Assembly (NCBI GenBank): GCA_012184525.1
Contig: WOFQ01000077.1
Coordinates: 1 to 64,000, forward strand
From: Xenoacremonium recifei
Lineage: Eukaryota > Ascomycota > Sordariomycetes > Hypocreales > Nectriaceae
DNA length: 64,000 nucleotides
Reading direction: 5' to 3'
In this document: in pieces, positions 36,978-48,198 of the stretch
How the letters are laid out: every line of letters begins with the position of its first letter
Position numbering within the stretch: position 1 is the stretch's first letter
The notes under the pieces: generated by a model
Database searches by the model: none
Seen by the model: the letters and a program-made list of their open reading frames with translations, nothing else
What the model was told of the DNA's origin: nothing
Translations under genes and position numbers: made by a program

Positions 36978-37845
36978 TCAGATAAACTCACCCTCTCCGT
37001 GACAACGAGTGAGAGGGAGTGTTGTCTGGTTCTTGATACATCCGGTGATAGCCCCAGAGATCCAGCCGACTCCATTATAATCTTGACTCTCGTAAGAATC
37101 TGCAATCCACGTTCCTGTCTGTACTAGAGCGCCGGGGCGGCCGCAGAAAGACCTTCCATACCTGCGATTCTTGAACGGCATCGTTATCATCACACCGGCC
37201 TGTCCTCCTAAGACAGTCACCTTAGTCTGGATCAGGGTCGTGGTTGTCCATGTATAGGTGTAGTCGATGCTCAGACTGACTGCCAGCACTTTTTCCATTA
37301 TCGTGTAATCCACACCAGTTGAGACAGAGATCGAGTTGCCGACACTGTAACTGTTTGCAACGAAGACGTCAATACCCGTCCCGGCACCGATTATGACCGG
37401 CGACATTTGCACGTCCCAATCAACGAATCGCTCAGTCCGATCAGTTACAATAATCGTAGATAGGCAGTCATCACGAGGCTGAAGGTTGTTTTCAGAGGTG
37501 AAGTTGAGCCAAGACTCGTCGATTGGAGGGGCCTGTGACTGAATGCCCTTAGACTCCAGTATCTTCAGATAATCATCTTGATGCACCACCTCAGCTAAAC
37601 ATTGCACATAGTCGGTCAGCATCGCCCTAATACTAAACAAGTTCGATACTTGAGGTATATATCGTGAAGTCTGGATACTTGCCATGATCATTCTCGTAGA
37701 CAAGAACTTCGTACTCTCGGAGAAGAGTTTTGGAAGTCGAGTTTCTGGCTACAAGATCGCTGATATCCAAAGCAGGGAATCCCTTAACAAAGTCTATCGC
37801 GAAGAGCGATAAGAGAACCGAGCGCAGCATTCTGAGTTGTTTCAA
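36978..37845 (-). CDS. predicted secreted protein of unknown function
   Basis: The N-terminus is a clear signal peptide (MLRSVLLSLFAIDFVKG). A 55-bp intron (GTATCC to TATTAG, about 37635-37689) joins it to the second exon, giving about 270 residues. The mature region is rich in Thr, Ser, Val and Ile with alternating hydrophobic patterns, suggesting beta structure, and has paired Cys residues (around DDCLST, RSFCGRPG, TGCIKN, TRCHGEG). I do not recognise a family. An alternative 3' end is possible: the sequence GAG followed by GTGAGT near 36993 is a good donor, and using it would replace the last few residues with a Cys-rich tail ending at 36791. Without transcript data I keep the unspliced stop. 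Confidence 0.6.
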
Positions 37846-38769
37846 CGAGTTGAATGTTACAGCTTAGGCTTGACTCCCGATCAATTTACAGAGAAGGAGC
37901 TGATAGAACCATGGACGTATCCTCATATATACCTAACTACATCGTGAATAGACATTCTTGATAGTCCATCTGATTTCCACTTTTCTGTGTCACATTTTAA
38001 CTATGCGGATCCTTCGGGGAAGCCGCACAGCCCTGGATGTTTGATGTCTACACCTTCCAAATTTGAGGTGCCTTCAATCCATGGGTTCGATAAGCAACTC
38101 AGAAGTATCATCGAACACGGATGATCTTTCATGCCATGTCATCCGACAGTATAAAACCGAAATACCCAGGTTCCAAGGCGAATCTTAGTGCTAACACAAA
38201 GTGCCCACTTCATCTCGGACCGACAATGCGCACGGCACTGAAAGGTGGCGCGTAATTGGCTGAAGCTGCTATGCTCGTTGTCTGAGTTTTGACTCTGCCA
38301 AGCACGAGGAGCTTTGACCTCGTCTATTTCTATTAATGCCGCACGCGTAAAATGGGGCGCAAATACGAGAAAGCTGTGGCTTGGGTAAACCTTAAATCGT
38401 CATCCCTTGTCAATCGGGCGAGTTTCGTATTATTCGGTAATTCCAAGACGGGGAGTTCAGAATGTAGGGAAGGGGATAGGGGCATCAGCTAACTGAGTAA
38501 TTCTGCAGAATAGCCAGCAGAAAGCTAAGACCCCAATCATGTCCTGCAATCAAAATATCATTGCGGAGTGTTTCAAATATACCTTCCGCGGGCGCTTGAC
38601 ATTGGAACTATTCCAAAATCTACGGGGAATACCAGGGTTAGCTTCCTGAAATTACAGCGCTCCTCAGGATGATTGATATATAGCTATATATGCAGGCAAT
38701 CAACTCTAACATTCCCTAACGATACAAGTGGTATTCTGAACTTGCTTTACAGTTGCACACTTATACGCG
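37846..38769. other. divergent intergenic region
   Basis: About 0.9 kb between two genes for predicted secreted proteins, transcribed in opposite directions. No gene seen. A TATA-like stretch near 38680-38692 precedes the start at 38770. Confidence 0.5.
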
Positions 38770-39300
38770 ATGCAGTTTTCAACAGCTTCACTTCTCATTG
38801 TGCTCGTCTCCGGGTAGGTACATGATTTGGCCTCACCCAAGCTTATACTGAGTTCGGTTTCTGTCCACAGGGCAGCCGCAGATCTACACTATGCATCGGC
38901 ATGTGTCGGACCTATTGACTCTGTGACCCTCGGTTATGAGATTCTTCTTAATTGTGAGCGGTTTGGCCATCTTGACGGTCCGTTACTGACCTTGGGTAGC
39001 CACCAGCTGCGCCTGCGATTACTACAAGAATCGCGATACAGGCGACAAACAGTGGGATCAATGTCCAGACTGTACTTTCGTGTGTTTAGAATCATATATC
39101 ATAAGCCCTCCACCTTTGCTGATTGTCATGTAGGACGGCTTAGTCTGTAATTCTGCAGGACAGCATATTGGCGGAGACGAGGCAAGCCGGTTTCTTCATA
39201 CCTTGTACCTGAAAGTTATGAATGCTAATGACCACTCTCTTAGATGACTTATTACTGCACAACGTATTGCGGAGCACAGGGCGCCCAGTCAGACAGTTGA
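38770..39300 (+). CDS. small secreted cysteine-rich protein
   Basis: Five short exons (38770-38813, 38871-38953, 39000-39079, 39134-39181, 39244-39300) encode about 103 residues. A signal peptide (MQFSTASLLIVLVSG then AAADLHYAS) is followed by a cysteine-rich mature part with CACDYYKNRDTGDKQWDQC, CPDC, GQHIGGDE and YYCTTYCGAQGAQ. I recognise this as the pattern of a small secreted fungal family of unknown function. The splice model is accepted because each junction restores family-like sequence and frame. The fourth intron (39182-39243) needs a GC donor; reading through it gives a stop at LR with loss of the final Cys motif. The protein probably acts outside the cell. Confidence 0.75.
39182..39243 (+). 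other. GC-AG intron
   Basis: The exon ends GGCGGAGACGAG and the intron begins GCAAGC, matching the strong context expected of GC donors; it ends CTCTTAG. Splicing joins GGDE to MTYYCTTYCG, the family C-terminus. Confidence 0.65.
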
Positions 39301-39563
39301 TGGCGACAGGTTGCATCAATTGAATCAGATGAGTCGGACGAATCAATGGATGTTAGTTTTACTAGGAAGTCGGAATGGGATGGCCTAGCGCGGAGGAGCT
39401 CGAGTGTGAGTTATAAGATCTTGGTCGTTATGGCATCATCTGATGCTCTGTTAGGTATCATTAGGGAGAGCCTTCAGCCGGGGAGAGAATACAGACAAGA
39501 GCAGCTTTGTGATGGACGCACGACAAGAGAAATCCAAAGCATCTTACTGTGAGGGAGTAAAAC

Positions 39564-40827
39564 CTAGTAGCTCTTTGGTAGGCCTAAAATACGCTGCCCT
39601 ATATAATTCTTAATCATCTCTGCACTGATAGGGGCAATTCTTGAAAGTACAGACTCCCGAAGATATCGCTCGACATGGTACTCTTTCGCATAGCCCATCC
39701 CTCCATGGGTCATCACTGCTCTCTCGGCGGCCTTGAACGCAGCTTCAGCAGCTAAACATTTGGCTGCGTTGGCATATTCGCCATCCCTATAACCTTGATC
39801 ATAAAGGCATGCTGCTAAATAAATCATTAATCTTGCACTTTCAACGTTCATCCAGCATTCCGCTAAAGAGTGCTGGACTCCCTGATACTTTCCGATCGGT
39901 AAACCGAAAACCACTCGTTCGTTTGCGTAGTTGCAGGCTCGCCGCAAAGCGGCATACCCGATTCCTAATGCTTCTGCTCCGACAAGAATACGCTCGGCAT
40001 TCATACCATGCATAATCAACCTAAACCCATCACCCTCCGTGCCGACTAAATCACAAGCAGGCACTCTCCAGTTACCAAAGAAAAGAGTATTTGTGTCTAC
40101 TACTAATCGGCCAAGTTTCGGTATCTCGGTGATCTGAACGGCCTTGCGATCAAGATCGGTATAGAACAAGGAAAGCCCTTCAGTCGGTTTCTTAACCTTA
40201 TCTAAAGGTGTAGTTCTGACTAATATCAGAATCTTTTCTGCAACCTGTGCTATTGAGATAAAGACTTTAGAACCGTTAAGGATATATGAATCCCTATGGC
40301 CATCCCTCCTGCCCTGTGACTGTAACCGCAGTGTGTCCAAACCTGTGTTGGGTTCTGTAATACCGAAGCAAGCTCGTTCCTTCCCCTGGATCAACGGAAC
40401 TAACCAGCGCTGCTTTTGCTCCTCAGTCGCAAACTTGACCACTGGCTCGAGACCAAAGATATTCATATGCACCGATGAAGCTCCATTCATCCCAGCGCCA
40501 GATTCAGAGATAGTTTGGAGCATCGTCGCAGCCTCAGAAATCCCAAGTTCGGAGCCGTCGTAGTTTTGTGGCATACAAATGCCCAGCCAGCCCTTTGAGG
40601 CCAGATCATTGTACAACTCCCAGGGGAACTTGTGTTCGGTGTCTTTGTCTAGCCAATACTCGTCGGGGTATTTTTTTACAGATCTTTGCAATCACTTCAC
40701 GGATTGAGCGTTAGGAGTCTGTCCAATCTGGAAGATTGTTCGGCAGATACTCCGTCGCACGGGCATGAATGAGCCGACAGGCGAAGTGAACTGGAAGTTT
40801 CACGAATCGTCGTGGAGACGGGAGCAT
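39564..40827 (-). pseudogene. acyl-CoA dehydrogenase, 5' end disrupted
   Basis: FAD-dependent acyl-CoA dehydrogenase family, otherwise complete: N-terminal helices, the FAD/substrate segment CFGITEPNTGLDT, a mid beta-domain, and the C-terminal HGGMGYAKEYHVERYLRE. The clean frame begins with no ATG at 40691. The expected N-terminus is encoded just upstream from ATG 40827, basic and without acidic residues for the first 20 positions, like a mitochondrial presequence. That part is separated from the rest by a TAA within DWTDS-stop-RSIREV and by a frame change at a run of seven A near 40678. One C-to-T change and one extra A would explain both. Unless an internal start works, the gene is inactive. 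It heads the minus-strand catabolic block and would supply the dehydrogenation step. Confidence 0.75.
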
Positions 40828-41348
40828 GATCTCTTGCTAATTGAAAGAAAGGTTTGAAGTGCAATAGCAAATCTTGTATGCATTTTCTTGGCCCAATACA
40901 GCAATATCGGAAAGAATAGTGGAGCTGGAGACTTGCTCAGGAAGCAAATGAATGATTTGCAACCTGAAGATTGAGTAATTCAGTGCCGTATAATGCAGTC
41001 CCGTAACTTAGACTCAACTTGCACCCGAACACCCAAGTCGATAGCTAGACAAACATATAGCAACTCCTTCTGTCCCTGAGTAAGGTAGGCATATAACTTG
41101 TGGGGTTGTGGGAAAATCTTGAAAGCCGAGGCTATCCAAGGTAGCCGAGGCGAACATGCTGCAATTTGAAAGTAGAGCAAATTTTGTCTTTCATAGATAT
41201 ATCGAGACATGACGCATTCACTTGCTACAAAATAGCGACCGCCTCTTACAACACCATCGTGTGACCAATGACAGATGAAATCCGTTGAAAATCATAGGTC
41301 TAAGATACAATGATTGATTGAGATGTATAGGACGTTTCAGATTACTTT
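40828..41348. other. intergenic spacer
   Basis: About 0.5 kb between the start of the acyl-CoA dehydrogenase and the end of the oxidoreductase, both on the minus strand. No gene seen; presumed promoter of the dehydrogenase. Confidence 0.5.
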
Positions 41349-42594
41349 CTATCCGGAGGGTTCGTCAATCAGGTAGACTAGTTTCTCTGCTTTAACCTTG
41401 CCCGTCTCCAAGTCCTGAAGGCCCTGGATTACACCCTCCAGACCACCTCTCCCAAGCCGGTGGTGATGCGGCCGCAGACGTCCCTTTCTTGTCAACTTTG
41501 ATGGAATATAAAACAAACCAAGACACTTGTGGCTTACCTGACGCAGTAACTGTTCCGTGAGATCGTAGAATTGAGCTCCAAATTTGAAATCTTCCTCACT
41601 AGCTGGCACTTCGGTAGGTCCGAACTTGAAATGTTGCCCAAATACAGTGTACATCAAGGTTGACACGGATTTGACATCGTTTCGGGGGCTTTTGATCGGC
41701 AAGATTGTGCCGTAGACAGGATTCAGTTCTGATGATGTCGTAAGTGCATTGGCACAAATATCGGCCGACTGATGAACGCTGACGGTGTCCCATGCATATT
41801 TCAAGCGGTTTTGTGTGAGATTGCGGATCTGCGAGCCTACATCCGCATCGTGATAATCAACGACAAAATCGGCTCCCAGATCTTTGACGTAGTCGAAGTT
41901 TGCTGCCGAGCATGTAGTGATGACGGTGTAACCGGACCTGATAAGGGTCAATAATTTAAACCTCAGGGAAATGGCATAAATATTACTGTTTGGCAAATTG
42001 GATGCCCAAGGCTCCGGTCGCAGTTCCGCCACCATATATAAGGACAGGGATATTATTTCTCTCGGCAGGGGCAGTAGCCGGCGGGAGTTGAAGCTTCAAA
42101 GCTTTTTGATACAACCCTTGCCCAACGGTGATGCATCCCAGTCCCATTGTGGCAGCTTCTTCGAAGCGGAGTGATTGTGGGATCTTCATCTGCAAGTTCC
42201 CCATAACGGCAGCGACCTCTGCAAAGACACCATCATCGGGATTCACAAGGTTAGCACCATGTGCGCAACCGAAGATTCTGTCTCCAGGTTGCCAGGTTTT
42301 CGTGACAGACTTGCCGACTCTCTGAACGATACCAGCATAGTCACACCCTAAGATACAGCCATCCTTAGCCCGTCGGCCCCTGACGTGCCGCCAGTCAGTG
42401 GGGTTCAGAGCGACGGCAACAGGGCGTACTAGCACGCAGTCGTCTCGTAGGTGCGGGACTGGGCGAGAGTTATCCACGCGGGCTTCGTCGCCACTGACAA
42501 CAACAGCCTTCATGGTGCTTAGCTGGCGCAGTAGTAACGTGGGTGGCCGAAACAAAAGCTGAGCTTTGAGAGACGTTTTCGAGAAAAATGACAT
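41349..42594 (-). CDS. zinc-type alcohol dehydrogenase-like / enoyl reductase (MDR family)
   Basis: Medium-chain dehydrogenase/reductase that would use NADPH to reduce an enoyl or carbonyl group. An N-terminal, Arg- and Leu-rich segment (RPPTLLLRQLST) precedes MKAVVVSGDEARV and looks like a mitochondrial presequence. The GroES-like domain follows (NPTDWRHVRG, GCDYAGIVQRVG, GDRIFGCAHG). The nucleotide-binding motif is YGGGTATGALGIQFAKQ, split by the first intron (41986-42034 region, GTAATA to ATCAG). A second intron lies near 41486-41539. The catalytic-zinc Cys of true alcohol dehydrogenases is absent, placing it with quinone-oxidoreductase or trans-enoyl-reductase-like members. It is in tandem with the lyase-hydratase gene. 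Its step in the pathway is not clear. Confidence 0.82.
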
Positions 42595-43173
42595 TAGTGT
42601 TTTGTTGTCTCATTGTCGTCTCTCTTGAGTTTGGTGTTGGTGACAAGCTTGACGTCATGGGTATTAGTCAGCCGAAGCTTCCGTCTCTTGTTGGTCGAGA
42701 GCGGACGTTCTCTCGATTCAAGTACTGAATGATTACTAAGGAAATCTCTCGGGCCTCGGCAACCTTCTATCAGATAGTGGCGAAGAACCCGGGCAACCCG
42801 AGGTCTCCATTCAACGAATTTTCCATACACATGTTAGCTGAAAAGGATTTCTACTCATATCTGTCTTCACGGAATTCCCCGAAATAAACATGACAATACG
42901 AGAGAATGCCTACCCTATACTTCCTAAATCAGGTTTCCGGGTTTCGCGCCGTGACGCAGTCTGGGCTACTGTTCTAACAATTTCAAGACCAGGAAGTTGG
43001 ACATGTATGGAGACCCCCTTTCTAAACTGCTTGGTAAAGTGATAAAATGCTGTGAATACATAGGTTTGAGAGTTATTCCCTGTTCTCACAAAGAGTTGGA
43101 TTATATATTGCACGATTACATAATACAAGATAAGACACATACACCAGTGTTTATTTACACCTAATAGATCGCT
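42595..43173. other. intergenic spacer, promoter of oxidoreductase
   Basis: Between the lyase-hydratase stop and the oxidoreductase start on the minus strand. Short frames only; no gene supported. Confidence 0.5.
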
Positions 43174-45110
43174 TCAGTGCAATTTTCTTGGCGAGATGCG
43201 TTGAAAGTCTAGATCGTGAGTTGGGTTCCGTCCATGCCAGAACTCCTGCCAACTAAAATTCTTTACTTTTTCCTGGAATTTCTTGATCCCATACTCACCT
43301 TCCGATCCTGGCGCCATCATCTCTCCAAACGTCTTCTCAATGAGTTTGGCTTGTGATTGACTCTCTGGCTCGTACCAGCCTAGTCTGGTGAGCTCCTTAT
43401 TGACAGCAACTGACCGAGGCGCACATTTCTGTAGTTGGTCAAGGTAGGCGTTGAGCTTGGTGTCTAGGTCCTCATTGATGGCGTGGACTGCCCCGACCCT
43501 GAAGAGTTCATCCGGGCTAATTTCTCTGCCGGATATCATGCCCTCTCGTGCTAAAGAAGGGCCCCATTCCCGGACGAGATATTTCGAGATAACCGCTGGA
43601 CTGACCCCGATCTTGACTTCGCTAAGTGTCCACCTTGCTCGAGGAGATACAATGCGAACATCGCAGACAAATGTCAGGCCCACACCACCACCATAGCTTG
43701 GTCCATCTACAACAGCAATAGTTGTTTGAGGAGCATGGTCGATAGCGTCGTATAATGCGAGCACTTTAGAGTAATAACTAGACTGGCTTGAAATGTCTGT
43801 AGTGTTGGTGTCACCGCTGAGATCCATTCCCGTGCAAAAGAATTTCCCTTCAGACGCGATAATGATGTGGAAAATTGATGAGTCCTGGGCAAGGTCTTTG
43901 AATAGATTAGTAACGCCTTGTAGCATTGCATTAGTCAAGGCATTTCCGTTCTTAGGCCGACGCAACGTAATTTTCATGGCGGTACCGGAGCGAGAGACAG
44001 TGTAGTCACCCTTGTCATCTATGGTGTCCCATGATCTCGTCATTTTCTTGGGGGATTTGCTTGCAAGAGTTGTCGAAGTATGCTTCGTTGACAGAGCAAC
44101 GCCGACTCTGCTTCCATACGGTATCCCAAGCTCCTTGGAGATCCACTGGCCGACGGAGACCAGCTTTTCCAGTCCAACGCCAGTGTTGATGCCCATTTTC
44201 TCGAGTGTATATATCACGTCCTCGGTTGCAACGTTGCCCTTGGCCCCAGGAGCATAAGGGCACCCACCAAGACCCGCGACGCTGCTGTCAAACGTGCGAA
44301 CTCCCATTTCGTAGGCCTTCACGATGTTGCCTATCCCTTGACCGTATGTATCATGGAAATGTCCGGCGAGCCTGTCAGCAGGAACATGTTTTAGTAGTAG
44401 TTCTAGGAGTATCTCTGTGTCCTTAGGCGTGCCAACTCCGAGAGTATCTCCCAGACCAACTTCGTAGCAGCCCATGTCGAGGAATCTTTGAACGACGGGC
44501 AGCACAGATTCAGGCGGCGTAGGGCAAGAGAATGGATCGGAAAAGATGCAGGATGTCATTCTAGTAGCTGAAGTTAACCATCAGAGATCAATGACATTCT
44601 AGAGAGGGATACTGACCCGCGCACCTTGATTCCAAGCTTCAATGCTTGCCTCGTAACTTCTTCGGCCTGCCTTAACGCTTCATCGATAGTACAAGACTGA
44701 TTTGCCGTACTGAATGCTTCAGTAACTGATGCAAAAACGACGATTTCCTTTGCACCAGCTTTGTGCGCATTCTCAAGACCTTTCATGTTGGGTGCCAGAA
44801 CTGGGAAGCTGAGGCGAGATGCTTCTGGACGGATATCTGCTAGGACCTCTCTACCATCCGCAAGCTGTGGAACCCATTTTGGTGATACAAATGATGTTGC
44901 TTCGATATTTTGAAGTCCAGTTTTAGCAAGACGCTTGATTAAGTCAATCTTGGTAGCTGTCGGAATCAGCCGTTGGATGTTTTGTAACCCATCTCTTGGC
45001 CCGACCTCGACAATGCGGATAGCTCTAGATGGGTTGGAGTACAAGCGGACATGAAGATGCGGAATTGAGTGCCCGCCGAGAGGCAATGGTCGTCGAATGA
45101 TTTTGTCCAT
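43174..45110 (-). CDS. HMG-CoA lyase fused to methylglutaconyl-CoA hydratase-like domain
   Basis: Predicted bifunctional mitochondrial enzyme. Residues about 30-310 form an HMG-CoA lyase (DRE-TIM) domain with VEVGPRDGLQN, the metal ligands of GHFHDTYGQG and the catalytic Cys in GLGGCPYAPGAKGN (near 265). After a linker, residues about 350-620 form a crotonase domain with the oxyanion segment FFCTGMDLSG, GGGVGLTFVCD and SEVKIGVSPAVIS. The last motif resembles LiuC/AtuE-type hydratases, which retain the second catalytic Glu and lack the first. Exons are 44617-45110 and 43174-44560, with both domains in the same long second exon, so the fusion does not depend on a splice prediction. An upstream in-frame Met at 45179 is an alternative start. 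The N-terminus (MDKIIRRPLPLGG) is presequence-like. The hydratase product is the lyase substrate. Confidence 0.9.
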
Positions 45111-45495
45111 ATCGTGAAAATTAAAGAATAGAGCTATTGCATCAAAAAGTTGTCGTTTTAGCTGGTAAGGAACCATCACAAGTTTAGTGGGGCCGATAGG
45201 TTGATGGTTTAGTAGCCGAGGTATAATATACGGCCCAAGGAGCCCGACATTTGATTACTCAACCTAATAACACTTCGCTCACCATCGGCTGTTGACAAAA
45301 ATTCGGCAGTTCGATTTTTAATCTCACCAAGGTTAAGTCGGACTATGCTGCTGGCGTGGTCTTGGAAAATACAACTTCATGTTTCATTGAAAGACTGCGG
45401 GGCGCTGAAAGAAGGAATAGTTCATTCTTGACCGGTGTATCTAGATCTCCTTTGCATAATTCAAAATCCCTTAGAACATCGCCATTGTGTAAGGG
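45111..45495. promoter_or_regulatory. promoter region of the lyase-hydratase gene
   Basis: Short spacer between the 3' end of the regulator and the lyase-hydratase start, all on the minus strand. It includes a possible 23-codon upstream extension of the lyase frame to 45179. Confidence 0.45.
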
Positions 45496-47860
45496 CTAAG
45501 TAGAATGATTCCCCAAATGGAAATGAAAGTCAGAATTGAAATTCATCAATTCCGGGATGAGCCCTTGCATGTCGGCCCACGATTCAAGGTACGGACCGGA
45601 GAAGGAGTTACTGCTGGTTGATAGTTGGTTGTTGGCTGACGAAGAAATTTCATTTCCCCCAGAAGTCCATGTTTGGAAGAAGTCGGAGATTTCCAATGAG
45701 TCAGCTGGTAGGCTCGTCTGAGGATATAGGGAGCCGTTAACCCCCCCGGCCACAGGAGCCAAGTTCTTTGAAGCTGAAGGACTCGAGCATGACGCTGCTG
45801 ATTGGCTGCTCGATTCCAGCCTATTCTCTGACCGCCGGTCAATGCCCAAAATTGGAATCTTGATCTTGGTATTTTTTAACACCATATCTACAAACCGAAG
45901 AGCATAGTCTGCCGACGCATACATGTCCTGAAGTTGATGCAATACATGCTGACATTGGTAGAAGCGCCCGATGCTGAGGTTTCGAACCTCTTCATCAGAG
46001 GAGCGGGCATCAAGAAGGTGGAACAGTGAGACAGAGAGAAAGGCTGGAATACTGCTCGTGGATAGATAGCGTAACTGATCATGGGATTCGAGGTCGAACG
46101 CAAGTTTAGTCAAAGAGATTGCCGCTTCAGTAACCTTGTCTTTTGACCGTTTCTTATCCCGTGCATTGGAATCTGAACGGAAGACTTGTGGTCGGTGTAA
46201 GGCTCCTAGAGACGTGAGATAAAGCATCTGAAGTAAGGCTTGGTGTAAATGGACAGTGCGTGCGGCTTCATCACCACCTTGTGCTGATCCCGATTCGTAC
46301 TTAGAGTCATCGTTCCGATTTTCGAACCAAGAAGTGAGCTCGGCATCACACTTGCTTAATTCTTGGACCTGCTGTTCCGATCTCCGGGGCACCACGATTA
46401 CTTTGGTGAAATAGTCTGAACTAAATTTTCGAGAGCCAAGGACGGTATACTGTGAATGAAGTATATGGCCAACACACACGCAGAGCTTAGCCAGATCGAT
46501 ACACATTCCGACAAGGGCTGTACCCGCCTTAGAGCCTGAGATGGCCAAGGTTGACTCGCCGAACAGGGTGGCTAGAGCATCAGACGGAATCCCTACCTGG
46601 AAGTCGTCTGGAGTCAACATGGGGACATCGAACTCTTCCTTTCGGATTCTCGACGGCCGTCGGAGACCAAGAGCAAGTAAGCGGTCTCGCATCACGCATG
46701 ACCACCAAAGGCGACGCCTCAGACGTTTTTCTTCAGACGAAATAGGTAGTTTATCCGGGTCATGATGCAGCCCGAGTACTTGGGCAAGTGAAAATGCAAT
46801 ACCCATCCAGTACCACGTGTCCTTTTCGTCTTCTGGCGAGTTGTACCAGAAGGTCATCAAAAGAAGAGCCTGGAGGAGTGATGGTTGGTCGCGTTCACAC
46901 TCCAAACCGTAAAGTAGGCGAGCCCGGTCAAAAAAAGCCTTACGTGCAGTCTTTCGACAACCATATCCACTCGCTTGCAAATATTTCATATCGACAAAGG
47001 TAATGCTGGCGAACATAACGGCCTGAAAGACCAGAAGGCTGACAGGGTTTCCCTTTTTTACCATAATAGGTCCCAGGAACTGATCTAAGTCCAGAAGCGG
47101 CATAAACGGATGCACAATTGCGACATAAGTGCGTAGAAGCTCATCACGAAGAGGACTATCCGGGATGGTCAGCGCATCCTTGGCCGCAAGATATTCCATG
47201 TCCCTGGAGGTGATATGAGGCGGAGGTTGACGTATGTACGTCGGAAGACGTGGTGCATTGTGGCTAATTTGAGGAGCCCTATCTTGAGCCAGCGATAGCC
47301 CCGGCGACAAAGACCTGGACATAGATTCAACTCGCTGCTGGTTGTGCCTTGATAGGCTTGGGGCGGGATGCGGATATGTATGCGAATGCCCAGTACTTGC
47401 GTCTTGATCTACAGGTTGTCAGCTTTGTTACGCGTTGTATTTCTACACTGGGAACGGCTTTACCCTCGAAACTCAGTGTGACAAGGTACTCATCTGCTTG
47501 GTGAGAGGATTCGGGCGTCGTCGGGTCTGCCTGAGCCGGTTCTGATGGCGAGGACCGGAGCACAACGGGGAAATTATGACTTGCAGTAGAGGGCCTAATT
47601 GTTGGTTTCCTGCCACGATGCGAGTCTATCACGACGCATTCGACATTGTCAAGTCGACAGTTTGTGCAAGGGACACCACCGTTCACAACGTCGCAGCGAA
47701 CCTTCCGGCTCCGGCAAGAGAGGCAGGCTTTCGATGCTCGACGTTTGGATGGCAAGTCATTGGCGATGTCCGCTTCAGACCTTCGTTTGTGAGAAGCTTG
47801 GCCGTCATTACTGCTATCGCCACCGTCGTTGGCGGTAAGGCTGGTTGTCGAAATGTCCAT
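45496..47860 (-). CDS. Zn2Cys6 fungal transcription factor in the CoA cluster
   Basis: Nuclear regulator. The zinc cluster near residue 45 is CLSCRSRKVRCD, then CTNC and a final Cys, flanked by basic residues (KRRSEAD, PSKRRASKA). After a GRKP linker and one intron (about 47406-47463, joining SFEE to DQDASTGHSH), a long exon carries the fungal_trans domain, recognisable from VAIVHPFMPLLDLDQF, LLMTFWYNS, GIAFSLAQVLGLHHDP and RRRLWWSCVMRDR. I set the start at ATG 47860 (MDISTTSLT). The frame is open further upstream to 48112, but that part lacks family features. Its place in the middle of the acyl-CoA gene block makes it the likely pathway-specific regulator; this is inference from position. 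Confidence 0.88.
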
Positions 47861-48198
47861 GATGAGTCGTGAAGCCGCAGATGTGGACGAAGGAGGGAGG
47901 GAAAATCTCGCGAAGTAGCCGAGCTCTACTCCGTAGATTGGTAAGGGTGGGGGAAGCAATCCGGGGTTTTTTGTGGAGACGCAACCCAGTCTAACCATAC
48001 CAGTGGATTTCATGTCATCACGTTGTGTAAACAAAAGAGGGCGGTAACGAAGGCGCGGTATTAGAGGACTGGAGTCTACAGCGCTAACGTATCCATGGAC
48101 CATATCAGTCAAATCGCTGACTCTTCAAGTCTGTTTCTAACTGCCCGTGCGTCTCTATGGACCATCCATGTTCTCTGGCATTTGTGGCTTTTCTGAGC
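47861..48198. other. intergenic spacer, promoter of the regulator
   Basis: Between the regulator start and the 3' end of the upstream MFS gene. No separate gene. Confidence 0.5.
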
